From: Streptosporangium sandarakinum
Lineage (GTDB): Bacteria; Actinomycetota; Actinomycetes; Streptosporangiales; Streptosporangiaceae
Assembly: GCF_013409935.1 (NCBI RefSeq)
Contig: NZ_JACCCO010000002.1
Coordinates: forward strand, 1,674,001-1,738,000
Reading direction: 5' to 3'
Length of the DNA: 64,000 nucleotides
The position numbers and the translations under genes were made by a program. The notes beneath the pieces were generated by a model, which worked only from the letters and a program-made list of their open reading frames with translations, made no database searches and had not been told where the DNA came from. Each line of letters begins with the position of its first letter. The stretch's first letter is position 1. This document shows, piece by piece, positions 48,891-57,904 of this stretch.

Positions 48891-48959
48891 CTGAAGGTTT
48901 CCTGGGGACCCGCGGGGCTCCGGTGGAGATACGCAGGAAACCCTCAGGTGTTCCTGAGG
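48891..48959. promoter_or_regulatory. regulator boxes in the divergent adaptor promoter
   Basis: CTGAAGGTTTC (48891-48901) is followed by CTGGGG. CCTCAGG-TGTT-CCTGAGG (48942-48959) is a perfect inverted repeat with 11-bp phasing of its halves. The region lies between the two divergent adaptor genes and probably binds one or both OmpR-type regulators of the window. Confidence 0.55.
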
Positions 48960-48993
48960 AGAGAGTGGATCGGGCACGCCACAATGGTCCGCC

Positions 48994-50982
48994 ATGAGAC
49001 CGACTGATCTCCCGAAACCGGTACGGACGGGAGGACTCGCCCTGGCCGCCCTCGTCCTGGCGGGCGCGGGCGTGCTCTACGCGCTCGACGACGGCTCCGC
49101 CCCGGCGCCCCGGGTGGAACTCGCCGCCGCCCGGCGGGGGACGGTGACGGCCGAGGTGTCCGCGGCGGGCGAGACGGTGGACGGCCACACCCGCGAGCTG
49201 GCCTTCGGCGCGTCCGGCACGGTCACGAAGGTCCATGTCAAGGCCGGTGACAAGGTCGGCCGGGGCGACGTCCTCGCCAGGATCGACCCGGCGGCCGCCC
49301 GCGAGCACTACGCCGCGGCGAAGGCGCAGCTCGCGGCGGCCCAGGAGGCGCTGGACGACGCGGAGACCTCAGCGACCTCTGTGACCTCGGAGACCTCCGC
49401 GACCGCCGCGCCGCGGGCCACCCGACAGGCCGCGCAGCCCCGTCAGCCGCAACAGCGGGGTCGGGAGCAGGTCCCCGCGACCTCAGGCCCCACCGTCCCC
49501 GCTGTCCCCACCGCCCGCGCCACCTGCGTCCCCACGGTCCCGACGGCCCGTCCCACCTCCGCCCCCGGGCCCAGCGGCACCACCGACCGTACGGCCCGCC
49601 CGACAGGCGCGCCCGCCCCGACCGGCGCGCCGGCCGCGCCCACACCCGGGTCGCGGGAGCCGGTACGGCAGGTCACGGTGGCACCGGCCGGTGGGATCGC
49701 GCCGGCCGGGTACTTCCTCGCGCCCGCCCGGATCCCTTCGTTCGCCGGAATCCCTTCGTCCGTCCAGAGCCCTTCGTCCGTCCGGAGCCCGGAGCGGACG
49801 CCCACCCCCACGCCCACGGTCAGCCCGACGGCCGTCCCGTCGCCCACCGGCGACTCCACCGACCCGGAGCCCGCGCCGACGGTGACCGTCACGGTGACGG
49901 CGACCCCGACGGCGGCCCCCACGGTGACCGTGACCGCCACGGTCACCGCCACGGCCACGGTCACCGCCGCGCCGGGCGGGGACCGCCCGCCGGTCACCAC
50001 CGGGCCCACGCGTCCCGGGACGGAGCCCACCGCCGGACCGAGCGGGCACCCCACCGCCGGGCCGGGCAGGCACCCCACCGCCGCCCCCACCTCGACCGGT
50101 CGGCGCGGATCGAGCCCCACCCCGACCGTCGGCCGCACCCCCGGGACGCGCACCACCCCGGCCTGCCAGGAACAGGGCTCCGGCCGCGACCGGACGGCCA
50201 CCGACACCGGAGACGGCACCGGCACCCGAACCGGGACCGGAAACGACACCGGCACCCGAACTGGGACCGGAAACGGCACCGGGACCACCCGGTCGGCCAC
50301 CGCCACCGGGGACGGCGCCGGCGGACGGCAGGCGCTCAGCGTCGAGCAGGCCCGGGCCGAGGTGAAGCGGGCGGAGGCCGACCTCACCGACGCCCGCGAG
50401 GAACTGGGCGGCGTGCGGATCGTCGCGCCCGCGGACGGGACCGTCCTGTCCGTGGCGGGCGCCGTCGGCGACAGCGCGGGCACCGGCGCGTTCGTCACCC
50501 TCGGCGATCTCGACGAGCTCCAGGTGGAGGCGCTGTTCACCGAGTCCGACATCGGCCGGCTGAAGCTCGGGCAGCGGGCCCGGGTCACCCTCGCCACCCG
50601 GGAGGGCGAGGAGCACACCGGCACGGTGACCCGCATCGCCCCCACGGCCACCACCAGCGGGCAGCTCGTGCGGTACGGGGTCACGGTGGCGTTCGACGAG
50701 CCCCCGGCCGGGCTCCTGGTCGGCCAGACCGCCACCGTCCGGGTGACGGTCGCCGAGGCCGAGCAGACGCTCTATCTCCCGGCCCAGGCCGTGCGGTCCC
50801 GGGCGGGCGGCGTCTCGGTGGTCACCGTCCAGGGCGGCGTCGAGCGCGTCGTCGAGACCGGGGTCCGCGGCGACCGGTACGTCGAGATCGTCTCGGGTCT
50901 GACGGAGAACGACCGGGTGGTGCTCCCCGGCGGCACGGCCACCGGTGGGTTCCCCGACAGCGGCTGGCCCGAAGGGATGTGA
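48994..50982 (+). CDS. MacA-type efflux adaptor with a 320-residue low-complexity insert
   Basis: The 662-residue protein has a signal anchor (about 12-30) and a first lipoyl half (VTKVHVKAGDKVGRGDVLAR). The rising helix of the hairpin follows (AAAKAQLAAAQEALDDAE, to about 126). An insert of about 320 residues of Pro, Thr, Val, Gly and Arg comes next, with many TVT, PTA and TGTRTG units. The descending helix (ALSVEQARAEVKRAEADLTD, from about 447), second lipoyl half and barrel domain complete the adaptor. The insert sits exactly at the hairpin tip. No ATPase or permease follows, so it must use partners from elsewhere, perhaps the divergent operon. Confidence 0.88.
   Translation: MRPTDLPKPVRTGGLALAALVLAGAGVLYALDDGSAPAPRVELAAARRGTVTAEVSAAGETVDGHTRELAFGASGTVTKVHVKAGDKVGRGDVLARIDPAAAREHYAAAKAQLAAAQEALDDAETSATSVTSETSATAAPRATRQAAQPRQPQQRGREQVPATSGPTVPAVPTARATCVPTVPTARPTSAPGPSGTTDRTARPTGAPAPTGAPAAPTPGSREPVRQVTVAPAGGIAPAGYFLAPARIPSFAGIPSSVQSPSSVRSPERTPTPTPTVSPTAVPSPTGDSTDPEPAPTVTVTVTATPTAAPTVTVTATVTATATVTAAPGGDRPPVTTGPTRPGTEPTAGPSGHPTAGPGRHPTAAPTSTGRRGSSPTPTVGRTPGTRTTPACQEQGSGRDRTATDTGDGTGTRTGTGNDTGTRTGTGNGTGTTRSATATGDGAGGRQALSVEQARAEVKRAEADLTDAREELGGVRIVAPADGTVLSVAGAVGDSAGTGAFVTLGDLDELQVEALFTESDIGRLKLGQRARVTLATREGEEHTGTVTRIAPTATTSGQLVRYGVTVAFDEPPAGLLVGQTATVRVTVAEAEQTLYLPAQAVRSRAGGVSVVTVQGGVERVVETGVRGDRYVEIVSGLTENDRVVLPGGTATGGFPDSGWPEGM
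50221..50280. repeat. 30-bp direct repeat in the adaptor insert
   Basis: Two adjacent copies, each starting GGCACCCGAAC and ending GGCACC or GACACC, differ at two positions. They encode the GTRTGTGNDT and GTRTGTGNGT units. Confidence 0.85.
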
Positions 50983-51088
50983 GCCCGTACGGTTCCGGGG
51001 CCCGGCCGGGTCCCGGGACCGTACGGCTCATCCCGGGAGATCCCGCCGCCCCGGAACGCGGCCCGTGACGACCCGGACCAGGGAAGGG

Positions 51089-52537
51089 TCAGTCGGCCTC
51101 GGGGGCGAGGGGGAGGGCGACCCGGAACGTCGCCCCCTCGCCCGGGGCGGACTCCACGGCGACCCGGCCCCCGTGGGCCTCGACCATGGCGGCCACGATC
51201 GCCAGGCCGAGCCCGCTGCCACCGCCCTCGGGAGTACGGCGGCCGCGGGCCGAGTCGACGCGGTAGAACCGCTCGAAGACGCGTTCGCACTGCTCGGCGT
51301 CGAGCCCCGGCCCCTTGTCGGCCACCTCGATGACGGCCGTGCCGTCCTCGGCGCGCACCCTCACCTCGATCGGGGTGCCTTCGGGCGTGTGGGTGAGCGC
51401 GTTCGTCATCAGGTTGCCCACGACCTGGCGGAGCCGTACCTCGTCGCCCGAGACGATGAGCGCGGCGCCGTCCACGGTGAGCGTGACGGAGCGGGCGGGG
51501 GCCAGGATACGGGCGTCGTGGACGGCGTCGGCCGCGATGGCGAGCAGGTCGACCGGGCGCGTCGCCATCGGGCGCTGCTGGTCCATCCGGGCGAGCATCA
51601 GCAGGTCGTCCACGAGCAGGCCCATCCGGACCGCCTCGGACTCCACCCGGCGCATCAGCGGCGCGACGTCGACGTCCGGGGCCTGCCGGTAGAACTCGGC
51701 GAAGCCCCGGATCGAGGTCAGCGGGGTGCGCAGCTCGTGTGAGGCGTCCGCGACGAACCGGCGCATGCGCTCCTCGGAGCTGCGGGCCGCCGCCTCCGAC
51801 TCCGACCTCGCCCGGAAGGCGGTCTCGATCTGGGTGAGCATGCCGTTCAGCGACTGGCCGAGGCGCCCGACCTCGGTGCGCGGGTCGGCGTCGGCGACGC
51901 GGCGGCTCAGGTCTCCGGCGGCGATGGCCTGGGCGGTGGCCTCGATCTCCTCCAGCGGGCGCAGGCTCCGCCGGATGACCATCACGCCCGCCCCGGCGAG
52001 CACCAGCATCAGCCCGCCGCCGCCCAGCACCTCCACCAGGGCGAGCTGGCCGACGATCTGGCGGACCTCGGACATGTCCACGGCCACGACCAGGCTCCCG
52101 CCTTCCGGGAGGGGGGTCACCCGGACCCGCCACTCCCCGCTGGTGAACGACCCCGGCCGACGCCACGCCGGCACGTGCGGGCCGGGCTTGTCCTCCACCT
52201 CCGAGCCGCTGAACGGCAGGAGGACAGCGCCGTTCCGGTCGCGGATCTCCACCCTGGTGTCGGCCGAGAGCGGTTTGCCGGCCAGCATGGTGTTGCCCCG
52301 CTGGACGCGGCGCAGGGCGGTCGCGGTGGTCAGGGCGGTCTGGTTGTCCACCCGGTCGATCAGGTAGCCGTGCATGATCGAGACGCTGCCGATGCCGATG
52401 AGGGTGAGCGCGATGACCAGCAGGACCAGGATGATCACGATCAGTCTCACCCGCAGCGGGGTGCCCTTGAAGGTCATGACCCGCGGCGGGGCGGCCATGA
52501 GGGTCCTGGCCCGTGACGGGACGCCCCGGCGGATCAT
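51089..52537 (-). CDS. OmpR-partner sensor histidine kinase
   Basis: The 482-residue protein has a first membrane helix (about 31-52; LIVIILVLLVIALTLIGIGS), an extracytoplasmic sensor of about 110 residues and a second helix (about 165-187). A HAMP domain (about 188-240) and a HisKA domain with His267 (FVADASHELRTPLTSIRGF) follow. A HATPase_c domain ends it, with NALTHTPEGT, VADKGPGLD and GSGLGLAIV. ATG 52537 overlaps the stop of the upstream regulator (ATGA), so the pair is coupled; internal ATGs are possible alternatives. It may also serve the orphan regulator at 44072. Confidence 0.93.
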   Translation of the reverse strand: MIRRGVPSRARTLMAAPPRVMTFKGTPLRVRLIVIILVLLVIALTLIGIGSVSIMHGYLIDRVDNQTALTTATALRRVQRGNTMLAGKPLSADTRVEIRDRNGAVLLPFSGSEVEDKPGPHVPAWRRPGSFTSGEWRVRVTPLPEGGSLVVAVDMSEVRQIVGQLALVEVLGGGGLMLVLAGAGVMVIRRSLRPLEEIEATAQAIAAGDLSRRVADADPRTEVGRLGQSLNGMLTQIETAFRARSESEAAARSSEERMRRFVADASHELRTPLTSIRGFAEFYRQAPDVDVAPLMRRVESEAVRMGLLVDDLLMLARMDQQRPMATRPVDLLAIAADAVHDARILAPARSVTLTVDGAALIVSGDEVRLRQVVGNLMTNALTHTPEGTPIEVRVRAEDGTAVIEVADKGPGLDAEQCERVFERFYRVDSARGRRTPEGGGSGLGLAIVAAMVEAHGGRVAVESAPGEGATFRVALPLAPEAD

Positions 52538-53241
52538 GCGCCGGGCGGGAGTCGCAGAACGTAGCCGACGCCGCGCAGGGTGTGGATGAGCCGGGGATCG
52601 GTGTTGTCGATCTTGCGGCGGAGCACGGAGACGTAGGACTCGACGATCCCGACGTCGCCCCGGAAGTCGTAGTCCCACACGTGGTCGAGGATCTGCGCCT
52701 TCGACAGCACCCGCCCGGCGTTGGCCATGAAGTAGCGCAGGAGCTTGAACTCCGTCGGCGACAGCGCCACCGCCCTGCCGTCGCGCCACACCTCGTGGCT
52801 CTCCTCGTCGAGCTCGACGTCGGCGAAGGTGAGCCGGGGCGGCCGGGCGAGCACGTCTCCGGACCCGGTACGGCGCAGCACGGCCCTGATCCGGGCCACG
52901 ACCTCCTCCAGGCTGAACGGCTTGGTCACGTAGTCGTCGCCGCCCAGCGTCAGTCCCTTGATCTTGTCCTCCACGGCGTCGCGCGCGGTGAGGAAGAGCA
53001 CGGGGGTGTCGGTGCCGCCGCCGCGCAGCCGCCGAACGACGTCGAAGCCGTCCATGTCCGGCAGCATCACGTCGAGGACGATGAGGTCCGGGCGGTGGCG
53101 CTGCACCGAGGCGACGGCGTCGGTCCCGTTGCCCGCGGTGTTCACGCCGAACCCGGCGAACCGCAGGCTCGCGGCCAGCAGTTCGAGGATGTTGGGCTCG
53201 TCCTCGACGATCAGGAGTCGAGCCTCGGGGGAGTCGGTCAC
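52534..53241 (-). CDS. OmpR-family response regulator
   Basis: The 235-residue protein has receiver residues Asp13/Asp14 or neighbours, phosphoacceptor Asp57 (LIVLDVMLPDMDGF) and the conserved GGDDYVTKPF loop. A winged HTH follows (about 137-230; LSPTEFKLLRYFMANAGRVL). GTG 53241 is taken because the paralogue at 44776 and the family begin at this point; a GTG five codons upstream (53256) lies nearer GGGGGAG. It is coupled to its kinase. It is very similar to the orphan regulator, suggesting duplication, and probably controls the adaptor/ABC genes in between. Confidence 0.92.
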   Translation of the reverse strand: MTDSPEARLLIVEDEPNILELLAASLRFAGFGVNTAGNGTDAVASVQRHRPDLIVLDVMLPDMDGFDVVRRLRGGGTDTPVLFLTARDAVEDKIKGLTLGGDDYVTKPFSLEEVVARIRAVLRRTGSGDVLARPPRLTFADVELDEESHEVWRDGRAVALSPTEFKLLRYFMANAGRVLSKAQILDHVWDYDFRGDVGIVESYVSVLRRKIDNTDPRLIHTLRGVGYVLRLPPGA

Positions 53242-53276
53242 GACGGTTATCTTCACTCCCCCAGATGAAAGCGCAG

Positions 53277-54509
53277 TTAAAAGGACGACACCGAGGTTAG
53301 CCCCACAATATGCCTGGCGATTGCCAGACTGGACGTCGCCGCAGGCGAAGGGGCGTTTCTCACCAGCGCCACCCGGCCCTGGACGTCGACGGAGAAGTCG
53401 TCCAGAAGGGCGCCGTCCCTGTCCACGGCCTGCGCCCGGACGCCGCCCTCGACCCTGACGAGGTCGTCGGTGGTGAGGGCGGGCACGTAGCGGCGGGCGG
53501 CGGACAGGAAGGCCCCCTTGGACAGCGAGCCGAGCACCTCCCGCACCCCGGTCCGCCAGTGCCGTACGGCCAGCCGCCGGGTGCCCCGCCAGGCGAGGAT
53601 CCGGCGCAGGTCGCCCGGGTCGACGTCGCGCCAGGAGTAGCCCTCCAGCGCCAGAGCCATGACCGCGTTGGGGCCGACCAGGACCTCGCCGTCGATCCGG
53701 CGGGTCAGGTGGACGCCGAGGAACGGGTAGCGGGGGTCGGGGACGGGATAGATCAGCCCGCGGACCAGGTCCCTGGCCGTGCCGGCCAGCGCGTAGTACT
53801 CCCCGCGGAAGGGGACGATCCGCACGTCGCCGGGCGCCCCGGTCATCCGGGCGACGGCGTCGGTGCCGAGGCCGGCGCAGACGATCAGCCGGTCGAAGCG
53901 GTGCCTCCGCCCGCCGGCCAGCACGTCCACCCCGCCCGAGGTCTGCCGCAGGGCGCGGACCGGGTGTGACAGGAGCACCGAGCCGCCCAGTTCCTCGATG
54001 TCGCGGGCCAGGCGGCGGGCGACGGCGGGGAAGTCGGCGATCGCGGTGTGCGGGGAGTGCACGGCGGCCACCCCGACGGCGTTCGGCTCGACCTCGCGCA
54101 GCGCCAGGGCGTCCAGCTCGGCGATGTCCGGCACGCCGTTGGCGCGGGCACGCTCGGCGATGTCCCGCAGCCCCGGCCGCTCGGCGGCGGTGGAGGCGAC
54201 GACGAGCTTGCCGACCTCGTCGTAGGGGATGCGGTGCTCGGCGCAGTACTCCCTGAGCATCGCCGCGCCCTCGCGGCACAGCCGCGCCTTGAGCGAACCG
54301 GGCCGGTAGTAGATCCCCGCGTGCACGACGCCGCTGTTGTGCCCGGTCTGGTGGGCCGCGACGTGGTCCTCCTTGTCGAGGACGGTCACCGTGGCGCCGT
54401 CCAGGGCCACCTGCCGGGCCACCGCCAGTCCGACGATTCCCGCGCCGACGATCCCCACGCTCCCGCGGGGGACGGCGCCGCCGGACGCACCGGCCTCCAG
54501 AAAGGGCAT
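53277..54509 (-). CDS. lhgO: L-2-hydroxyglutarate oxidase
   Basis: The 410-residue FAD-dependent enzyme oxidises L-2-hydroxyglutarate, a side product of central metabolism, to 2-oxoglutarate. The FAD motif is GIVGAGIVG (19-27), followed by LDKEDHVAAHQTGHNSGVVH, which is diagnostic for this group of DAO-type oxidases. IYYRPGSLKARLC and PFRGEYYALAG also match. It lies 36 bases upstream of the response regulator on the same strand, so the regulator may share its transcript. No other metabolic gene is near. Confidence 0.92.
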   Translation of the reverse strand: MPFLEAGASGGAVPRGSVGIVGAGIVGLAVARQVALDGATVTVLDKEDHVAAHQTGHNSGVVHAGIYYRPGSLKARLCREGAAMLREYCAEHRIPYDEVGKLVVASTAAERPGLRDIAERARANGVPDIAELDALALREVEPNAVGVAAVHSPHTAIADFPAVARRLARDIEELGGSVLLSHPVRALRQTSGGVDVLAGGRRHRFDRLIVCAGLGTDAVARMTGAPGDVRIVPFRGEYYALAGTARDLVRGLIYPVPDPRYPFLGVHLTRRIDGEVLVGPNAVMALALEGYSWRDVDPGDLRRILAWRGTRRLAVRHWRTGVREVLGSLSKGAFLSAARRYVPALTTDDLVRVEGGVRAQAVDRDGALLDDFSVDVQGRVALVRNAPSPAATSSLAIARHIVGLTSVSSF

Positions 54510-54727
54510 GCCCGCACGCTAACGGCAACACTTCCCCGCGGTGAAGCCCCTTCCGCTGATCGTCACCTTTTGCCCACATACCGCCTGAAAGACAGGGACC
54601 ACGCGCGGGAGTCGCCCGCCGGAGCCGCGTGGAAGCCGCGCGCCGGGACCCGTGGGAGCCGTCCACCGGGGCCGCTCGGGAGCCACGCGGGAGCCGCCGG
54701 CCGGAGCCGCGTGGGAGCCGCGCGTCG

Positions 54728-57661
54728 TCAGCGCATCCTGCCCACGGCCGCCCGCAGCCGGCGCACGTCCCTCAACCGGGCCTCGTAGGTGGCGCCGAGC
54801 GCGACGAGCAGCAGCCCGCCCGCCGCCATCGGCGCCCACCGCGGCACGGCCACGACGACCAGCGCTACCCACGGGGCCAGCTCGTGCAGGACGACGACGG
54901 CCAGCGTGAGACCACCGAGCAGGGCCGGCGCCTGGAGCCGCAAGCGGGCCCCGGCCAGCAGCACGGCCATCGAGACCAGGCCGAGCAGCAGCGGCCGGAC
55001 CCAGCCCTCGCCCTGGAACACCGCGAAAGCGCTGGGCAGCAGGCCGGTGGCCAGGCCCGTGCCGTAGGCGCTCCAGGAGGAGATCCTCGCCCCGCGCGCC
55101 CGCCACCGGCCGAAGGCCACCAGCACCAGCGCGAACGGGACCGTGTACGCCTCGATCACCGACACGTCCCAGGCGAGCAGCCGCAGCCAGAAGGCCACGA
55201 GCAGGAAGCCCGTCCCCACGTATCCGGCCTGCCGCCGGTCGGCGCGCAGCGCCGTACCGGCCATCAGCACGCCGACGACCGCGCAGGCCAGCGCCATCAC
55301 CGGCAGGTCCGCGCCGGAGCCCGTGCTCCCGACGGCCTCCGGGAGCGAACCCGTGACGGCGAGGATCAGGCCGGCGGCGGCGAGGGCGTACCCCGCCGCC
55401 TCCACCCCGGCCGCGAACACCGACCGCCGCAGGCGGCCCGCGACGACCGCCGCCGCACAGGCCACGGTCAGCGCGCCGAACGCCGCGTACCGTACCGGCC
55501 ACCCCGCCGCCAGACCGGCGGCCAGCGCCTCGCCGCCCAGGAGGAGCGTCGCCACGCCCGCCGCCCCGGCCCGTACGGCCGACTCCCGGCCGGCCGCCGC
55601 GACCGCCGCCCCGATCGCCGCCACCGCCGGAAGCGCGGCCAGCGTGGCGGATTCCGCCGCGAGCGCCCAGGAGACCGCCATCGACCCCGCCCACAGCGCG
55701 CCGGCCGCACCGGCCACTCCGGCAGCGCCGATCGCTCGGGGCGCTCCTGCCGCGGAAGCCGTCCCGTCGTCACGGCCACGCGCCGCCGCCCACGCCGCCG
55801 GAACGATTCCCGCGACCAGCAGCGCCACCTCCACCCCGTACGGCGGGGCGGCCGAGGCCGCCAGCGCCGCCGGCACCACCGGCCCGGCGGCCGACGCCGC
55901 CGCGAGCGCGCCGACCCGTCCGGCGGCCCGGCCGCGGAACGCCGCCAGGGCGACCACCGTGAGAACCGCCAGGACGACGAGGGACGGGTGCTGCCGGACG
56001 TGCTCCACCGGCGGCGCCCAAGGCCGGGCGAGCGGGTGGTAGAACCCGTGGATCCCGGCGGCGAGCACGGGAACCGCGACGAGCCCGGCCAGGAGACCGG
56101 CGGAGACCGCGGCGGCCGGGCGGATCCGCACGCCCCCGCGGACCGGCGTACCCGCTGCTCGGCGGATCCGCGCGTTCACCGGGCCCGGCAGGTACAGCGC
56201 GACCGCCGCGACGACCAGCGCCGCGGTGACCTGGGAGACGGCCCACCACTCCCCCGGGAGCAGTGTCCGGAGGGGCGCCGCCAGGCCGACGGCCGCCGCG
56301 AGCGCCGACGCGGCCGCGAGGACCGTGCGCGCCGGAGCCCCCAGCCGTACGGCGACGGCCACCCCGATCACGGCCAGCACGACCAGCAGCGTCCCACCGG
56401 TGAGACCGGCTGCCGTACCGCCCGGGAGCGCGGGAGAGGCCGGCACTCCGAAGGAGGTGTGGAGGAATCCGCAGAGGGCGGCCGCCGCCCAGGCGAGACC
56501 GAAGCAGGCGGACGCGGTCACCCGCGCCCATCGCCCGCCCGCGCCCAGCCCCGAACCACGCGTCCCCGGCGCCGGACCACCGGCTCCCGGCACCGGGTCA
56601 CCGGTCTCGGGCCCCGGGCCGTGCACCTCTGACCTCGGATCACCCGCCTCCGGCCTCGGATCGCCCGCCCACGGCCTCGGGTCGTGTGCCTCCGGCCTCG
56701 GGTCGTGTGCCTCCGGCCTCGGGTCGTGTGCCTCCGGCCTCGGGCCGTGTGCCTCCGGCCTCGGGCCATGCGCCTTCGGCGCCGTCCCGGGGACGGAGGC
56801 CGGGCCTCGCGCCCCGCGGGCGAACAGACCCACGAGGACGGCGTCGATCGCGGCCGTGACCACGAGGGCCGCGGTGCTCCGGACGTCCACCCCGTGCACG
56901 AACAGCAGCGGGAGCGGGAGCTGGGCGAACCCGATCGCCACCGGCAGCGGCAGCCTCAGCGGCAGCAGCCGTGAGTACCCCGCCATGGCGAGCGCGACCA
57001 CGGCGGACAGCAGGGCGGCGTAGTCGCGTCCGGCGAGGTCGGCGGCTCCCGCCAGGCCGACACGCCGGACCGCGTAGCCGTCCAGGAGAAGCAGGGCGAC
57101 GCCGAGCATCGCGACGGTCTCCGCGGTGGTGACGAGTGACCGCCGCACCAGGAGCCGCGGCGCGGCGAGGGTCAGCGCGGTGAACCCGGCGAGGATCGCC
57201 GCCCGCCCGCCGATGCCGATGCGTCCCCAGTTCACCACGGTGAAGGCGACGGCCGCGACGACGAGGAGCAGGCCGCCGAGCGTGAGGAGGAGGTTCTGCA
57301 CGGCCCGCGGCGAGAAGTCCCGGCGCGGGGCAGCGGGACCGCCGGGGCCATCCGAACCGCCGGGACCATCGGGACCGATGGGACCGCCGGGGAAACCCGC
57401 GGGCGCCGGCCCGGCGGCCGGGGCGTGTTCCGCCCTGAGCCGGGCGAGCAGTCCACCGCGCCGCTCCAGCAGCTCGGCCTCTTTGGCCCGAAGGTCGGCC
57501 AGCGCCCGGTCCACGTGCCACAGCTGGGTCGCCACCGGCCCGCGCAACGGCAGCGCGCAGCGGGGACAGCGGTCGTACGTCGCGTCGATGGGCGCGTCGC
57601 ATTCCGGGCAGCCCGTTCCCAGCGGGCGCCGCGCACCGGGGGGCGGGGTTAGATCAGGCAT
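54728..57661 (-). CDS. 977-residue polytopic membrane protein with a zinc-ribbon start
   Basis: The function of this protein is not recognised. The N-terminus has two CxxC pairs (Cys18, Cys21, Cys32, Cys35) that look like a zinc ribbon. A coiled stretch follows (LADLRAKEAELLERRGGLLA), then a Gly/Pro linker. After residue 120 there are more than 20 hydrophobic segments of Ala, Val and Leu. Around residues 290-350 a hydrophilic loop repeats AHDPRPE about five times, encoded by a 21-bp tandem repeat. Large membrane proteins of this plan occur in streptomycetes and relatives without known role. ATG 57661 is the start. Confidence 0.85.
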   Translation of the reverse strand: MPDLTPPPGARRPLGTGCPECDAPIDATYDRCPRCALPLRGPVATQLWHVDRALADLRAKEAELLERRGGLLARLRAEHAPAAGPAPAGFPGGPIGPDGPGGSDGPGGPAAPRRDFSPRAVQNLLLTLGGLLLVVAAVAFTVVNWGRIGIGGRAAILAGFTALTLAAPRLLVRRSLVTTAETVAMLGVALLLLDGYAVRRVGLAGAADLAGRDYAALLSAVVALAMAGYSRLLPLRLPLPVAIGFAQLPLPLLFVHGVDVRSTAALVVTAAIDAVLVGLFARGARGPASVPGTAPKAHGPRPEAHGPRPEAHDPRPEAHDPRPEAHDPRPWAGDPRPEAGDPRSEVHGPGPETGDPVPGAGGPAPGTRGSGLGAGGRWARVTASACFGLAWAAAALCGFLHTSFGVPASPALPGGTAAGLTGGTLLVVLAVIGVAVAVRLGAPARTVLAAASALAAAVGLAAPLRTLLPGEWWAVSQVTAALVVAAVALYLPGPVNARIRRAAGTPVRGGVRIRPAAAVSAGLLAGLVAVPVLAAGIHGFYHPLARPWAPPVEHVRQHPSLVVLAVLTVVALAAFRGRAAGRVGALAAASAAGPVVPAALAASAAPPYGVEVALLVAGIVPAAWAAARGRDDGTASAAGAPRAIGAAGVAGAAGALWAGSMAVSWALAAESATLAALPAVAAIGAAVAAAGRESAVRAGAAGVATLLLGGEALAAGLAAGWPVRYAAFGALTVACAAAVVAGRLRRSVFAAGVEAAGYALAAAGLILAVTGSLPEAVGSTGSGADLPVMALACAVVGVLMAGTALRADRRQAGYVGTGFLLVAFWLRLLAWDVSVIEAYTVPFALVLVAFGRWRARGARISSWSAYGTGLATGLLPSAFAVFQGEGWVRPLLLGLVSMAVLLAGARLRLQAPALLGGLTLAVVVLHELAPWVALVVVAVPRWAPMAAGGLLLVALGATYEARLRDVRRLRAAVGRMR
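56680..56775. repeat. 21-bp tandem repeat inside the large membrane protein gene
   Basis: Units of the type GTCGTGTGCCTCCGGCCTCG plus G repeat about four to five times. They encode a 7-residue AHDPRPE or AHGPRPE unit in an extramembrane loop, so repeat number can change without breaking the frame. Confidence 0.85.
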
Positions 57662-57731
57662 GGTGCCGACGATGGCAGGCGCCGATTGCCGTTCGGTTGC
57701 GGAAAGCACTCATCCCGGCCCGCCGCCGGAT

Positions 57732-57887
57732 CCGAGGCCCCCGCCCAGCCGCCGAGTCCGGGATCCCTGCCCGGCTATCGGGTCCGAGGCCCCCGCCCAG
57801 CCGCCGAGTCCGGGATCCCTGCCCGGCTATCGGGTCCGAGGCCCCCGCTCAGCCACCGAGTCCAAGGCCCCTGCCTGACCGTCGGGG
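57732..57887. repeat. 52-bp tandem repeat, two exact copies and one degenerate
   Basis: Copies start CCGAGGCCCCCG at 57732, 57784 and 57836. The first two are identical; the third has about ten changes. Each unit is itself two related 26-mers. The array fills most of the 243-base gap between the secreted propeller-like gene and the large membrane protein gene. Confidence 0.9.
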
Positions 57888-57904
57888 CCGAGGCCCCCGC
57901 CCGG

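Noticed and set aside
54629..56632. 667-residue open frame on the plus strand
   Set aside because: It is antisense to the large membrane protein and consists of Arg/Gln/Gly-rich sequence typical of non-coding frames.
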